Of a stretch of 64,000 nucleotides of DNA, positions 27,031 to 36,481 are shown piece by piece. The notes below the pieces were generated by a model that saw only the letters and a list, made by a program, of their open reading frames with translations, was not told where the DNA came from and searched no databases. The DNA is from Clostridium acidisoli DSM 12555. Lineage in GTDB: Bacteria; Bacillota; Clostridia; Clostridiales; Clostridiaceae. The stretch lies in the NCBI RefSeq assembly GCF_900176305.1, contig NZ_FWXH01000002.1:372001-436000 (forward strand). Reading direction: 5' to 3'. Made by a program: the position numbers and the translations under genes. How positions within the stretch are numbered: position 1 is the stretch's first letter; every line of letters starts with the position of its first letter.

Positions 27031-28872
27031 TCATCCTTTACCTTTTTTCATCTTAAATACTATAGCCAATATTTCAGCAACAGCTTGATACATGTCCATT
27101 GGTATTTCTTCGTCAATTTCAACCTCATTGTACATAAGCCTAGCTAATGGCTTGTTTTCAACTATTGCAACCTCATTTTCTTTTGCTACTTCCTTTATTT
27201 TAAGAGCTAGTCTATCAGCACCTTTTGCTATTACAATAGGCGCACTACTTTCACCCTCCGTATATTTTAATGCCACAGCTATATGTGTTGGGTTAGTGAC
27301 TACTACTGTTGCATCAGGAACATTTGACATCATTCTACGCATTGACATTTCTCTCATTTTTTGCTTTCTTTTTGACTTTACTTGCGGATCTCCTTCATCC
27401 TGTTTGAATTCATCCTTGACTTCTTGTTTTGTCATTTTAAGATCTTTATTAAACATATATCTCTGATATATATAATCTGAAATTGCTATAATTACCATAA
27501 TAAGAGTAATCTTTAGCAGTATTGACATAAATAAGCCTTTTACTACGCCAGGTATGACATCAAAATTCAAAGTATCTATACCTAAAAATTTATCAAAATT
27601 TCCAATTATAAATTTATATCCTACATATCCTACTACTGATACAAGCGCTATATCCTTTACTAAATCAACCAAAGTTCTAATTGAAAACATCTTCTTAAAT
27701 CCTGAAATTGGATTTAATTTTTTTAAATCTGGTTTAAGTGATTCTGTTGAAAATATAAAACCAGATTGAAGAAAATTAGCTGCTATACCCATAATCATAA
27801 TAGGAACTGCAAACATTAAAAAAACTATACCTACATTTTTTAAAGCAAAAAACAGTATTTTTTGAATTGTATAGGCATTGAAGCCTTTAACATTTAACAT
27901 ATAGCCACTAAAATATGTAATCATCATATTTCTTACTTGATTATATGCAGAATTTCCTAAAGTATAAAAAATAATAGCCGAAGTTAAAAGTGTAATGGCT
28001 AATGGAACTTCTTTACTTTTTGCAGTCTGGCCTTTTTTCCTTGCATCACTCTTTTTCTTTGGAGTAGCATTTTCAGTCTTATCGCCATCTGCAAATATTA
28101 TTATGGCCGGTAATATTTTGTAAAATCCCTTCCATAAATCTGGTAGCAAACTATATCCATGTATAATCAGATTTATCATAATTGGAAGTGTAAGCATAAA
28201 TACAAACATTCCCATCAAAACCTTTATTGGCAGTCCCAAAATCATTACATTCAATTGTGGTACAGTTCTAGAAACAAGACCTAATACAATATCCGTAATT
28301 ACCAGTATAATTATTACTGGAATTGCTATTCTTATAGCTATTTGAAAAAATTGAATAAATGCATTTAAAGCATACATTGCTGACCCATCACCTAATACAA
28401 AATTGCCCAAATGAATAACACTAAAGCTATCAATAAGTGATTGTATAAGCACCAAATGTCCATCAATTATGAAAAATATTACCACACTAAACATCTGCAT
28501 TAATCTTTCAATAAGTGTAGTATTAACATTTGCAGTTGGATCAAACAATGTTACCATTGAGAATCCAATTTGAACATCTATTAATTGACCAGCAATTCTT
28601 GCACACATAAATACTAGATTTGTTAAATAACCTAAAACAAGACCGGTTAACACTTCAAAGATACATTTTTGTGCGTAAATTAATTGGTTATTAATAGCTG
28701 AAATATCCGAATAATTAACATTAGAAACAACAAAATATGAAATCGCTAGTGAAAACATAATTTTTACTGTATTAGGTAGACCATTTGGGAATATAACTTG
28801 CACTGCAATAAAAAAAGTAATTACTCTTAGAAATACTAAAAATAATGCAGAAACATATGATACATTAATCAT
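27031..28872 (-). CDS. fliR-flhB: Fused FliR-FlhB export gate protein
   Basis: One 613-residue frame covers two proteins that are separate in most bacteria. Residues 1 to about 258 are FliR, with its membrane helices. From about 262 the sequence DKTENATPKKKSDARKKGQ is the classical FlhB N terminus, followed by four membrane segments and the cytoplasmic domain. The autocleavage site NPTH is intact at 527-530. Natural FliR-FlhB fusions are known in Clostridium and reflect the direct contact of FlhB with the FliP-FliQ-FliR channel. No frameshift is involved; it lies between fliQ and flhA as expected. Confidence 0.96.
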   Translation of the reverse strand: MINVSYVSALFLVFLRVITFFIAVQVIFPNGLPNTVKIMFSLAISYFVVSNVNYSDISAINNQLIYAQKCIFEVLTGLVLGYLTNLVFMCARIAGQLIDVQIGFSMVTLFDPTANVNTTLIERLMQMFSVVIFFIIDGHLVLIQSLIDSFSVIHLGNFVLGDGSAMYALNAFIQFFQIAIRIAIPVIIILVITDIVLGLVSRTVPQLNVMILGLPIKVLMGMFVFMLTLPIMINLIIHGYSLLPDLWKGFYKILPAIIIFADGDKTENATPKKKSDARKKGQTAKSKEVPLAITLLTSAIIFYTLGNSAYNQVRNMMITYFSGYMLNVKGFNAYTIQKILFFALKNVGIVFLMFAVPIMIMGIAANFLQSGFIFSTESLKPDLKKLNPISGFKKMFSIRTLVDLVKDIALVSVVGYVGYKFIIGNFDKFLGIDTLNFDVIPGVVKGLFMSILLKITLIMVIIAISDYIYQRYMFNKDLKMTKQEVKDEFKQDEGDPQVKSKRKQKMREMSMRRMMSNVPDATVVVTNPTHIAVALKYTEGESSAPIVIAKGADRLALKIKEVAKENEVAIVENKPLARLMYNEVEIDEEIPMDMYQAVAEILAIVFKMKKGKG

Positions 28873-28885
28873 TTAATAATCACAC

Positions 28886-29155
28886 CTATCTAGTTATATT
28901 TGAAATTGTATCAAATATTCTATCTGTAAGACCAGTCATCATATGAAGCATCCATGTGGACGTTAAAATTCCAATCACCGCAATAGCCAAAAGTTTAGGA
29001 ACAAATGTTAGGGTTTGCTCCTGAATTTGTGTTGTAGCTTGAAATATACTTATGATTAATCCAACAATTACAGCCACAATTAAAAACGGCGCAGCTACCA
29101 TTAATCCTGTTGTAATTCCATCTTTTAATATTCCTAATAGCATATTTTCTGTCAT
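28886..29155 (-). CDS. fliQ: Flagellar export gate protein FliQ
   Basis: 89 residues with two membrane helices, the family layout. Visible landmarks are the glycine-containing first helix after KDGITTGLMVAAPFLI, the loop QATTQIQEQTLTFVPKLLA, and a second helix ending TSTWMLHMM. FliQ surrounds the FliP-FliR channel core of the export gate. An AGGAGG site precedes the ATG, and spacing to both neighbours is short. Confidence 0.97.
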   Translation of the reverse strand: MTENMLLGILKDGITTGLMVAAPFLIVAVIVGLIISIFQATTQIQEQTLTFVPKLLAIAVIGILTSTWMLHMMTGLTDRIFDTISNITR

Positions 29156-29168
29156 TTAATTTTCCTCC

Positions 29169-29927
29169 TCATGAGAAACTTAGAATAAGTGATTTAACAA
29201 TCATGTACCAACCATCTACCATAACAAATAAAAGCAACTTAAAAGGTAACGAAATCATTGCTGGTGAAACCATAAACATACCCATAGACATTAATATACT
29301 TGCTACAACAAAATCTATTATTATAAATGGTATATACAATAAAAATCCTATTATAAATGCTGTTTTAAGTTCACTTATTATAAATGCTGGAATCACAACA
29401 TGCATTGGTATTTTATCTGTTGGAGTTTTAGGATCATTCTTAGCAGCCTCCATAAAAAGCTTTAAATCTTTTTGCCTTGTTTGCTTTAGCATAAAATCTT
29501 TTAACGGCTTCTCTCCAGCTGTTATGGCCTGCTCTTGAGTTATTTTATTGTTAATATATGGTTGAACTGCATTAGTATTAATGGCCGTTACTGTTGGTGT
29601 CATTATAAAAAATGTTAAAAATAATGATAATCCAATTATAACTTGACTTGGTGGTGCATTTTGAGTACCTAATGCACTTTTTAGAAATCCAAATACAACA
29701 ACTATTCTAGTAAAACTTGTTGTCATTATTATTATTGATGGAAGCAGTGTTAAAACTGTCATCATAATAAGTATCTTTATATCATTAACATAATCAGTTG
29801 GAGTAGAAGAATTATTTAATGACACATTCAATGATGGTACACTGTTAGTTGCAGCTTGTACATTATGTCCCATAAAAAATACACTTAATAAAATTAAAGT
29901 AGCTACTATACATGCCTTCTTTTTCAT
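29169..29927 (-). CDS. fliP: Flagellar export gate protein FliP
   Basis: 252 residues with a cleavable-looking signal peptide (MKKKACIVATLILLSVFFMGHNVQA), as in many FliP proteins, then four membrane helices. Conserved stretches are MTSFTRIVVVFGFLKSALGTQNAPPSQVIIGLSLFLT split around the first helices, the loop with KPLKDFM, and VVIPAFIISELKTAF. Five copies with FliR and FliQ form the substrate channel. Two nucleotides separate it from fliO. Confidence 0.98.
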   Translation of the reverse strand: MKKKACIVATLILLSVFFMGHNVQAATNSVPSLNVSLNNSSTPTDYVNDIKILIMMTVLTLLPSIIIMTTSFTRIVVVFGFLKSALGTQNAPPSQVIIGLSLFLTFFIMTPTVTAINTNAVQPYINNKITQEQAITAGEKPLKDFMLKQTRQKDLKLFMEAAKNDPKTPTDKIPMHVVIPAFIISELKTAFIIGFLLYIPFIIIDFVVASILMSMGMFMVSPAMISLPFKLLLFVMVDGWYMIVKSLILSFS

Positions 29928-29928
29928 A

Positions 29929-30333
29929 CTAATCTTCCTTTTTAATCTTAAGCTTATTTTTAAACGATTTTAATGCATTACTTTTATCATTAAAATTCAT
30001 TTTAACTTTGAAATCATTAAGAAATTCACTCATGTTTTTGTATTGCTTTATCTTCTTTGATTGTTCAATTTCAAAAATCTGCTCTTTTGTTAACTCCATA
30101 ATAATTTCAATTTTATCTCCAGTACTGGAGAATACATATCCTTTTTCACCAATCTTTATTACCAGAAGACTATTTTCTTTTGAAATTTGAAGCCTCTCTA
30201 ATAACTTCATAAAACTTCCATTTTGAATGCCCTGTAATCTATTTCCACCATATTTTAAACTTAAATATATTAATGGTAAAATAATTAAAAGTGCAACTAT
30301 AAGTTTTACTATAATTGAAAATGTGTCCAGCAT
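29929..30333 (-). CDS. fliO: Flagellar biogenesis protein FliO (FliZ of Bacillus)
   Basis: 134 residues with one N-terminal membrane helix at about 8-27, then the conserved FliO core GGNRLQGIQNGSFMKLLERLQISKENSLLVIKIGEKGYV, spread over about 30-68. A basic C-terminal tail follows. FliO assists assembly of the FliP ring and is not part of the final gate. Weak overall conservation is normal; position between fliL and fliP confirms the call. Confidence 0.88.
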   Translation of the reverse strand: MLDTFSIIVKLIVALLIILPLIYLSLKYGGNRLQGIQNGSFMKLLERLQISKENSLLVIKIGEKGYVFSSTGDKIEIIMELTKEQIFEIEQSKKIKQYKNMSEFLNDFKVKMNFNDKSNALKSFKNKLKIKKED

Positions 30334-30356
30334 CTTTTTACCACCCTCGACATTAC

Positions 30357-30848
30357 TTATTGAACAACTAATTCATCAAAATATACATTTGAAAATTTTC
30401 CATTTTTTAAATACGGATTGACAGTATTTAAAATTTCTTGCTTAATAGCATCTAAGTTTTTTCCTGTTAGGTCAGTAGATTTTTTGTTTCTTAGAATACT
30501 TATAACAGAATCCGCAAAAATAGGTTTTTTATCTGCATCTGTACTTGTAACTTCAGCTGTAAGTTTACTATTTGTAGAATCGTAACCAAAAGAAACTTTT
30601 ACTTTTACATATCTTTGTGAATCTGTATCCGCTAAATTTATTATAGTTTCATCTAAAGATAAAGTTGCCTGCTCAGTGGAATCTACCGTTACAGTATTAG
30701 CAGTGTTATTAGCAGTTTTACTTGAACTTTTATTGAAAAGTAACATGTACGCTCCAAAAGCACCACCCAGTATAATTATTACTAAAAGTAATATTACAAC
30801 TATTATTGGAACTCCGCCTTTTTTTTCTTTCTTGTTCTTCTCACTCAT
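30357..30848 (-). CDS. fliL: Flagellar basal-body associated protein FliL
   Basis: 163 residues. A charged lysine-rich N terminus is followed by one membrane helix at about 13-35, a threonine/asparagine-rich linker and a periplasmic-side domain with the family pattern LDETIINLAD...RYVKVKVSFGY, ending in NPYLKNGKFSNVYFDELVVQ. FliL encircles stators or modulates torque in species studied. A GGGAGTG site precedes the ATG. Neighbours are flbD upstream and fliO downstream, as in Bacillus. Confidence 0.9.
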   Translation of the reverse strand: MSEKNKKEKKGGVPIIVVILLLVIIILGGAFGAYMLLFNKSSSKTANNTANTVTVDSTEQATLSLDETIINLADTDSQRYVKVKVSFGYDSTNSKLTAEVTSTDADKKPIFADSVISILRNKKSTDLTGKNLDAIKQEILNTVNPYLKNGKFSNVYFDELVVQ

Positions 30849-30879
30849 TTATATGTCACTCCCTCTAAACAAAATAATG

Positions 30880-31074
30880 TTATAGATATTTAGTATCATT
30901 TATTCTTTTTTTAAAAGCTATTATTTTATCTATAACTTCATCTGGTGATTCCTCTACTAAATACTTATTTCCATTTAAAAGCGTTATAACTGTTTCAGGT
31001 ACTTCTTCTATTTTTTCTATAGCAATAGAATTAATTATCACTTCTTTGTGGTTTAATCCTGTAAGTTTAATCAA
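30880..31074 (-). CDS. flbD: FlbD-family small flagellar protein
   Basis: 64 residues of the FlbD/YlzI family: IKLTGLNHKEVIINSIAIEKIEEVPETVITLLNGNKYLVEE in segments, followed by a lysine-rich helix. The family is found beside flgE and fliL in Firmicutes and spirochaetes; its role is not well defined. The start is TTG (31072-31074) with a GGGAGGG site upstream. No membrane segment is present. Confidence 0.88.
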   Translation of the reverse strand: MIKLTGLNHKEVIINSIAIEKIEEVPETVITLLNGNKYLVEESPDEVIDKIIAFKKRINDTKYL

Positions 31075-31118
31075 TTATTTTTCCCTCCCTCAAACCATAA
31101 GTCAATATTTCTTTAATT

Positions 31119-31156
31119 AAAGTGTAGAGTTAATTTTAAAAATTAACCTACACTTT
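31119..31156 (-). repeat. Stem-loop downstream of flgE
   Basis: AAAGTGTAG (31119-31127) pairs with CTACACTTT (31148-31156), and the inner GTTAATTTT/AAAATTAAC also pairs. On the transcribed minus strand only a weak T-rich stretch follows. It may act as a partial terminator or as a 3' stability element for hook mRNA. Confidence 0.55.
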
Positions 31157-31175
31157 TAATTATTGTGATTTTAAA

Positions 31176-32174
31176 CTATTGCTTTAATCCTATTATAGTT
31201 TGGAGTATTTCATCTCCTGTGGAAATTATCTTACCATTAGCTTGAAATGATCTACTAGCTTCAATCATATGTGTGAATTCTGTTGCTAAATCTACATTTG
31301 ATTGTTCAAGAGTACCTGATAAAATATCTCCATAAGCACCTGAATTATCATTAGTTGATGCTGTATTAATTCCTGTCTTTAAAGTAGCAATTCCTGAATT
31401 TGTAGATTCACTGAACATATTGCTGCCTGCAGCATCTAATCCTGCATCATTATTAAATGATGCCAAAGCTATTTGACCTATTGCCGCTACATTTTTGTCT
31501 GCAAGTGTTACTGTTATTACTCCATTTTTATCTATAGCATAACTTGATACTTTTTCTGGTGCTCCACCTTCCATAACTGTAGATGGTATTATTAATGGTA
31601 CAAGAGCAGTATCAACAGCCGTTACAGCCTTATTTCCGTCAACAAAGTTAACTGTCTTTCCATCTGCCTGTATACTTGTACCTGTGGCATTTTTTACTGC
31701 ATATCCCATAACTTTGTATCCACCTGAATTTACAAGATCGTTATTAGAATCTAAAGAGAATGATCCGTCTCTTGAATAATTAAGAGATACGCCTGGTGTT
31801 ACTGTTGCTTCATGAGTTGTAGTATTATCTACTGGTACTGAAGTAGTGCTTGGTCCTGAACCTAAAATGAAAAATCCAGTTCCACTTATTGCAGTATCAA
31901 GTCCTCTATTTGTAGTAAGTGTACTTCCAGAGCCCATGTCTTTATTAACCGCTTCAATTTTTGTACCTGTTCCAACTTGGCTTATGTTTGTACCACCAAA
32001 ATTTCCAGTAGGCGAAGAAGATTCCTTTATTGTTTCATTGTACATATCTTCAAAAGTTACACTTGATCCTTTAAATGCAGTAGTTTGTGAGTTTGCGATA
32101 TTATTACTTATTACGTCCAATTCTTGATTACTTGCTTTCATTCCAGATATTCCAGAATACATTGATTGTAACAT
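31176..32174 (-). CDS. flgE: Flagellar hook protein FlgE
   Basis: 332 residues, on the short side for FlgE, so the exposed middle domains are compact. The N terminus MLQSMYSGISGMKASNQELDVISNNIANSQT holds the axial signature. GTGFFIL and a SRDGSFSLDSN segment lie in the core, and the C-terminal helix has LEQSNVDLATEFTHMIEASRSFQANGK. GGAGG precedes the ATG. It follows flgD and the flagellar operon protein. Confidence 0.95.
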   Translation of the reverse strand: MLQSMYSGISGMKASNQELDVISNNIANSQTTAFKGSSVTFEDMYNETIKESSSPTGNFGGTNISQVGTGTKIEAVNKDMGSGSTLTTNRGLDTAISGTGFFILGSGPSTTSVPVDNTTTHEATVTPGVSLNYSRDGSFSLDSNNDLVNSGGYKVMGYAVKNATGTSIQADGKTVNFVDGNKAVTAVDTALVPLIIPSTVMEGGAPEKVSSYAIDKNGVITVTLADKNVAAIGQIALASFNNDAGLDAAGSNMFSESTNSGIATLKTGINTASTNDNSGAYGDILSGTLEQSNVDLATEFTHMIEASRSFQANGKIISTGDEILQTIIGLKQ

Positions 32175-32272
32175 TAAAATACCTCCATTTATTTAAATAA
32201 TTTAATTAGTTTTATATTTGCAATTAACCTCTATCAATCAGTTAATTTTGACTTCCTATAATTAGGTCCAGT

Positions 32273-32662
32273 CTAAAGTATTACTACGCTATCGATATTT
32301 GTAAAAACATTTTGTTTAGAATCATCCCTATCTACTGCCGTAACAATGGTTCTATTTTTAATGCTTGTTAAAAATGCAGTATTTTTATAAAGTATTACAG
32401 AATCCTTACAGCCCTTTATGTCCGCCTTATTAATACCTTCATTTATGGCCTTCATATCTTCGCTGTTTAATTGGATTCCCCTATCCTTAATCCTATCGGC
32501 TGCATGAGCTGAAATTACAAAACTGTCATCTTTTTTTATCTCATTTTTCAAAACACTTGAGAAATCAGGATTTTGCTTTTTACCTTTAGAAGTATTACTG
32601 TTATTTAGGTCATTAACTGAGTTTACAGTAACAATTGTTCCATTTACTACTCTATATCCCAT
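32273..32662 (-). CDS. Flagellar operon protein (FlgD-associated, TIGR02530-like)
   Basis: 129 residues of the family usually annotated only as flagellar operon protein. The recognisable block is SAHAADRIKDRGIQLN, followed by LNSEDMKAINEGINKADIKGCKDSVILYKNTAFLTSIKNRTIVTAVDR in pieces. It lies between flgD and flgE, the constant position of this family in Firmicutes. Its function is not established. A link to hook assembly or substrate switching is inferred from position. Confidence 0.85.
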   Translation of the reverse strand: MGYRVVNGTIVTVNSVNDLNNSNTSKGKKQNPDFSSVLKNEIKKDDSFVISAHAADRIKDRGIQLNSEDMKAINEGINKADIKGCKDSVILYKNTAFLTSIKNRTIVTAVDRDDSKQNVFTNIDSVVIL

Positions 32663-32671
32663 TATAACAAC

Positions 32672-33115
32672 CTACTTTGTGCTGCTTGTTGGACTAACAC
32701 CTATTACATTACTATAATCATAATTTTGAAGTGTTGAGCTTCCATCTACTTGCATATTTAAGGTTATATCATCACCATTTTTTGAGACTGATTTTACAAC
32801 TCCAGAAATATAATTTCCACTGCTATCAGTTTGATTAAGTTGAACAGTTGCTCCAATTAAATTTAAAGCTGACGTTAAAGTCATGGTGTTATTTAAATTA
32901 GTCATTTGTTCTAGTGATGAAAACTGTGCTAATTGACTAATGTATTGCGTAGGATCATTATTTTGTGAAGTTGGATCCTGATTTGAAACTTCTGCCATTA
33001 ATATTTTCATAAATGCATTTTTGTCAAGACTATTACTTTTTGTTGTTGAAGCTTTTGAAGTATTTGTTGGATCCATGCTAGTATATGAAGTTGGATCTAC
33101 ACCTGAAGTACTCAT
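32672..33115 (-). CDS. flgD: Flagellar hook assembly scaffold FlgD
   Basis: 147 residues, a short Firmicutes-type FlgD that consists mainly of the conserved N-terminal segment LDKNAFMKILMAEVSNQDPTSQNNDPTQYISQLAQFSSLEQM (about 31-72) and a compact remainder. FlgD caps the growing hook and is discarded. An AGGAGGAG site precedes the ATG. The serine/threonine-rich first 28 residues are probably the export signal. Confidence 0.93.
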   Translation of the reverse strand: MSTSGVDPTSYTSMDPTNTSKASTTKSNSLDKNAFMKILMAEVSNQDPTSQNNDPTQYISQLAQFSSLEQMTNLNNTMTLTSALNLIGATVQLNQTDSSGNYISGVVKSVSKNGDDITLNMQVDGSSTLQNYDYSNVIGVSPTSSTK

Positions 33116-33154
33116 ATTATCTCCTCCTAAATCTTTTATTACATGCCTTACAAA

Positions 33155-34696
33155 TTATGCTAGTGCATTAACATTATTATTGTCGTATAAATCTGTCATA
33201 CTTTCTGCTTCCGTATCAGCAATACTTCCTACGCCTGCAACATTTGATGTTCTCTGTTTTTTGCCATTTTGATTCGTATCCTTATCAGAATTTGAATTGC
33301 CTTTAAAAAAGGTAGTATCACCATTGTAAATATTGATATCTACATTGCTTATTCTAACGTCTTGTGAATTTAAATTTTTATTAATTTCTCCAATATTTGA
33401 ATTTAATAAATTATAGGCTTCTTTATTTGTAGCTGTTATAGATGCCTTTATAACTCCATTCTCAGAACTTACATTTATAAGTACTTGTCCCAGTTCTTTT
33501 GGTGTTATAGTAACTGTCATGTCTTTAATATTGTTGTTTTCCATGTACTTTACATTATTAATAACATCTTGGGCAAAATTAGTACTTCTAATTTGTGGAT
33601 CCGAAAGCTGTGTTGCGGTTAATTTGCTGGTTGAATCATTATTTCTAATAAATTGGTTAATTACATTAGTGACTTTTGAATAATTACTATCATCATTTCC
33701 ACTGTTGTCAATTAGTTTATTTAAAAATTCAGTATCTTTATCTGATGAATTACTATTCATAGAACTATTATCAGACGTTGATGAATTAAGGTTAGAACTA
33801 CTATCTAGTAGCGAATTAATTGCATAACTATTACTTGATAATAAATTGCTAGAATTTCCATCAGTAGAAGTTACATTTCCCTTTAATCCTTGAATTATAT
33901 CGCTAAATTCAGTTTTAAACTTGTTCAATAAATCACTATTTATATTTTTATTTGTTGATGAACTTGCATTGCTTAAAACTTTATTTATTAAATTCAAACA
34001 ATCTACCACATCATTTGTTTTAGATTCTAGATTAAAATTTTCATCAACAGAATTATTATTTGTTGTTTCTATCAACGAACTTATATCATTTATGTTTTGT
34101 TTTAGATTTTCATTCTGTAACGTACTATCAAGAGCCGAATTATCAGATACTTGCGCAGTAGCTTGTTTGTTAGCTGCAGTCAAATCATTAATTATTTGTT
34201 GTAATGTGTTTTCTAGCTCTGTTAACTTAGCCTGTATATCTGTACTAATTGTAATTGAGCTAACACTTTCAGATGAATTTTTACTATCCTGTGCTGTAGG
34301 TGAATTTGAATTTTTTAAAATAGAATTCAATATCTGTTGTAAACTCAAAAGTAATGCTGCTGTGGTATTATCATCTAGTTTTTGGCTTCCATCTTCCATC
34401 TTATTTATCTTATTCTCTATCTCTTGAAGATCCTTTTCATAACCCACATCGCTATTACTCTTTGTAACATCAGCATCTTGTACATTTGTAGAAGTTAAAT
34501 TATTATTGGCACCTGTCACTGTGTTACTTTGACTATTAGCATTAGAATCAGTATTAGTTTTATCCTGTAAGACAATGCTAAAGGTGCTTCCATTACTGGA
34601 GTTCGTGCTTTTGGTATTAGAAATATTACCAGCAGAATTGCCATTTGAAACTAACGCAAGAGTACTTACTGAAACACTTAAACTTGAATCACTCAC
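33155..34696 (-). CDS. fliK: Flagellar hook-length control protein FliK
   Basis: 513 residues from the preferred GTG start at 34694-34696, which stands behind a consensus AAAGGAGGTGAAAAA. The longer frame to 34714 would place the ribosome-binding site inside the gene and overlap fliJ. The first ~370 residues are low-complexity, rich in S, N, T and D, as expected for the molecular ruler part. The C-terminal domain has MTVTITPKELGQVLINVSSENGVIKASITATNKEA, the FliK substrate-switch signature. It lies between fliJ and flgD as in Bacillus. Confidence 0.93.
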   Translation of the reverse strand: MSDSSLSVSVSTLALVSNGNSAGNISNTKSTNSSNGSTFSIVLQDKTNTDSNANSQSNTVTGANNNLTSTNVQDADVTKSNSDVGYEKDLQEIENKINKMEDGSQKLDDNTTAALLLSLQQILNSILKNSNSPTAQDSKNSSESVSSITISTDIQAKLTELENTLQQIINDLTAANKQATAQVSDNSALDSTLQNENLKQNINDISSLIETTNNNSVDENFNLESKTNDVVDCLNLINKVLSNASSSTNKNINSDLLNKFKTEFSDIIQGLKGNVTSTDGNSSNLLSSNSYAINSLLDSSSNLNSSTSDNSSMNSNSSDKDTEFLNKLIDNSGNDDSNYSKVTNVINQFIRNNDSTSKLTATQLSDPQIRSTNFAQDVINNVKYMENNNIKDMTVTITPKELGQVLINVSSENGVIKASITATNKEAYNLLNSNIGEINKNLNSQDVRISNVDINIYNGDTTFFKGNSNSDKDTNQNGKKQRTSNVAGVGSIADTEAESMTDLYDNNNVNALA

Positions 34697-34700
34697 TTTT

Positions 34701-35141
34701 TCACCTCCTTTCAAATTTATTTCTTATAAATCCATATATAGCAAATTCATCATTTGCTCGTTGCTCAATAGCGTTTTGTTCTTTATAAAATTTTTCTTTT
34801 TGTTTATCCTTTAGAATTTCAACGGTTTTTCTATCAATCTGCTTTTGTCTAAATTCTTCTCGCTTTTCTTCTAAAAACAAACTTTTCTTATCAATTTCAA
34901 CAACAGCCTCATTTATACAAATAGCAATTGAATTTAAATAAGCTTGAGTTATTTTCTGCTGAACCACAGAACCAAATTTTCTGGTTTCACTGTATTTAGA
35001 ATAATTTGAATTCAAAGTTTCTAAATTTTTTTCTGCAATTAATTTTTCATCCTGAGCTCTTTTAAATTTTATTTTACACTCTTCTTCTATGTTAACCCTT
35101 ATATCTAAAAGTTTTTGTAATTTAAAATCAAATTTTTTCAT
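34701..35141 (-). CDS. fliJ: Flagellar export chaperone FliJ
   Basis: 146 residues, predicted as almost entirely alpha-helical coiled coil and highly charged, beginning MKKFDFKLQKLLDIR, the typical FliJ opening. FliJ links the FliI hexamer to FlhA and recycles chaperones. It lies 21 nt after fliI. AGAGAGG precedes the ATG. Confidence 0.92.
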   Translation of the reverse strand: MKKFDFKLQKLLDIRVNIEEECKIKFKRAQDEKLIAEKNLETLNSNYSKYSETRKFGSVVQQKITQAYLNSIAICINEAVVEIDKKSLFLEEKREEFRQKQIDRKTVEILKDKQKEKFYKEQNAIEQRANDEFAIYGFIRNKFERR

Positions 35142-35162
35142 AATTTACCTCTCTTAGACGAT

Positions 35163-36470
35163 CTAATTAAACATTCCCTTTAAATAATTAATGCTATGTT
35201 CAAAATCTGATTTTTCATTCATCCCCTGTTTTAAATATCCAATTATATTTTCATGATAATTTATTGCTACATCAATTTTTTTATTGCTACCTCTAACATA
35301 TGCCCCTAAATTTATAAGATCTTCAGAGTTTTTATAGGTTGCTAATAACTCTCTTGCTATAGCCGCTGCTTTTTTGTGTTCATCATCAGCAATTTCAGAC
35401 ATAAGTCTACTTATGCTAGCCATAATATCTATTGCTGGATAATGATTTTTAGCTGCCAAATCTCTAGACAAAACAATGTGTCCATCTAATATACCTCTAA
35501 CTGCATCGGCTATTGGTTCATTAAAATCATCTCCATCAACTAAAACGGTATAGAAAGCTGTTATTGAACCTTTATCAGACATTCCTGATCTCTCCATAAG
35601 TCTTGGAAGCATTGCAAAAACAGAAGGTGTATATCCTTTAGTTGCAGGAGGCTCTCCAATTGCAAGTCCAACTTCTCTTTGAGCCATAGCAAATCTTGTA
35701 ACCGAATCCATCATAAGAACAACTTTTTTGCCTTGATCTCTAAAATATTCAGCTATAGCTGTTGCAGTAAAAGCACCCTTAATTCTAACTAAAGCAGGTT
35801 TATCCGAAGTTGCACAAATAACTATCGTCTTTTTCATACCCTCTTCTCCAAGATCCTTTTCAATAAAATCTCTTACTTCTCTTCCTCTTTCACCAATTAA
35901 CGCTATGACATTAACATCAGCTTTAGCTTCTCTAGCAATCATACCAAGCGTTGTGCTTTTTCCAACACCACTTCCAGCAAATATACCAACTCTTTGACCC
36001 TCACCACAAGTTAAAAATCCATCAATAGCTCTTACTCCTGTTGGCATAACAGAATCAATTCGCCTTCTCTTCAAAGGGTCTGGTGGTTCGCTATCTAGCT
36101 TGTAACTTTTTCCACTTAAAAGTAGACTATCATCAAGTGGTTTTCCAAGTCCATCTAAAACTTTTCCAAATAATTTTTCGGAACATAAAACATTAAGTGG
36201 TTTTCCCATTGGAATCACTTTGCATCCAGGTGATATTCCTGCAAGTTCTCCTAATGGCATTAAAATTATATTTTTCTCTTTAAATCCAACAACTTCACAA
36301 TCTATTTCTCTATTCTTTTCATTATAAATTTTGCAAACTTCTCCTACAAAAGCCTTTATACCTTCAACTTCTATAGTAAGTCCAATTATTTTACTAACGA
36401 TACCTTCAATATAATTAGTATTACATTCTTCTACTTTTTGTGTTAAAGCTTCAAAATCTAATGGAATCAT
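35163..36470 (-). CDS. fliI: Flagellum-specific ATPase FliI
   Basis: 435 residues, an F1-beta-like ATPase that powers or times export. The Walker A motif GIFAGSGVGKST lies near residue 164, Walker B is VVLMMDSVTRFA, and the FliI/YscN signatures GERGREVRDFIE and PATKGYTPSVFAMLPRLMERSG are present. It sits between fliH and fliJ, its binding partners. AGAGG precedes the ATG. Confidence 0.98.
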   Translation of the reverse strand: MIPLDFEALTQKVEECNTNYIEGIVSKIIGLTIEVEGIKAFVGEVCKIYNEKNREIDCEVVGFKEKNIILMPLGELAGISPGCKVIPMGKPLNVLCSEKLFGKVLDGLGKPLDDSLLLSGKSYKLDSEPPDPLKRRRIDSVMPTGVRAIDGFLTCGEGQRVGIFAGSGVGKSTTLGMIAREAKADVNVIALIGERGREVRDFIEKDLGEEGMKKTIVICATSDKPALVRIKGAFTATAIAEYFRDQGKKVVLMMDSVTRFAMAQREVGLAIGEPPATKGYTPSVFAMLPRLMERSGMSDKGSITAFYTVLVDGDDFNEPIADAVRGILDGHIVLSRDLAAKNHYPAIDIMASISRLMSEIADDEHKKAAAIARELLATYKNSEDLINLGAYVRGSNKKIDVAINYHENIIGYLKQGMNEKSDFEHSINYLKGMFN

Positions 36471-36481
36471 AATTATTACCT

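Noticed and set aside
27031-28872. FliR-FlhB joined by a sequencing frameshift
   Set aside because: The reading frame is continuous with a sensible linker, and natural fusions of this kind are known in Clostridium.
32279-32300. Additional sigma-28 site suggested by CGATA near the end of the flagellar operon protein gene
   Set aside because: No TAAA lies 15 nt upstream, and the position is inside a coding region. The same applies to CGATAT at about 21264 in the SwrB-like gene.
33921-34427. 168-codon plus-strand open frame inside fliK
   Set aside because: It is antisense to fliK, has no ribosome-binding site and reads as a hydrophobic shadow of the serine/asparagine codons.
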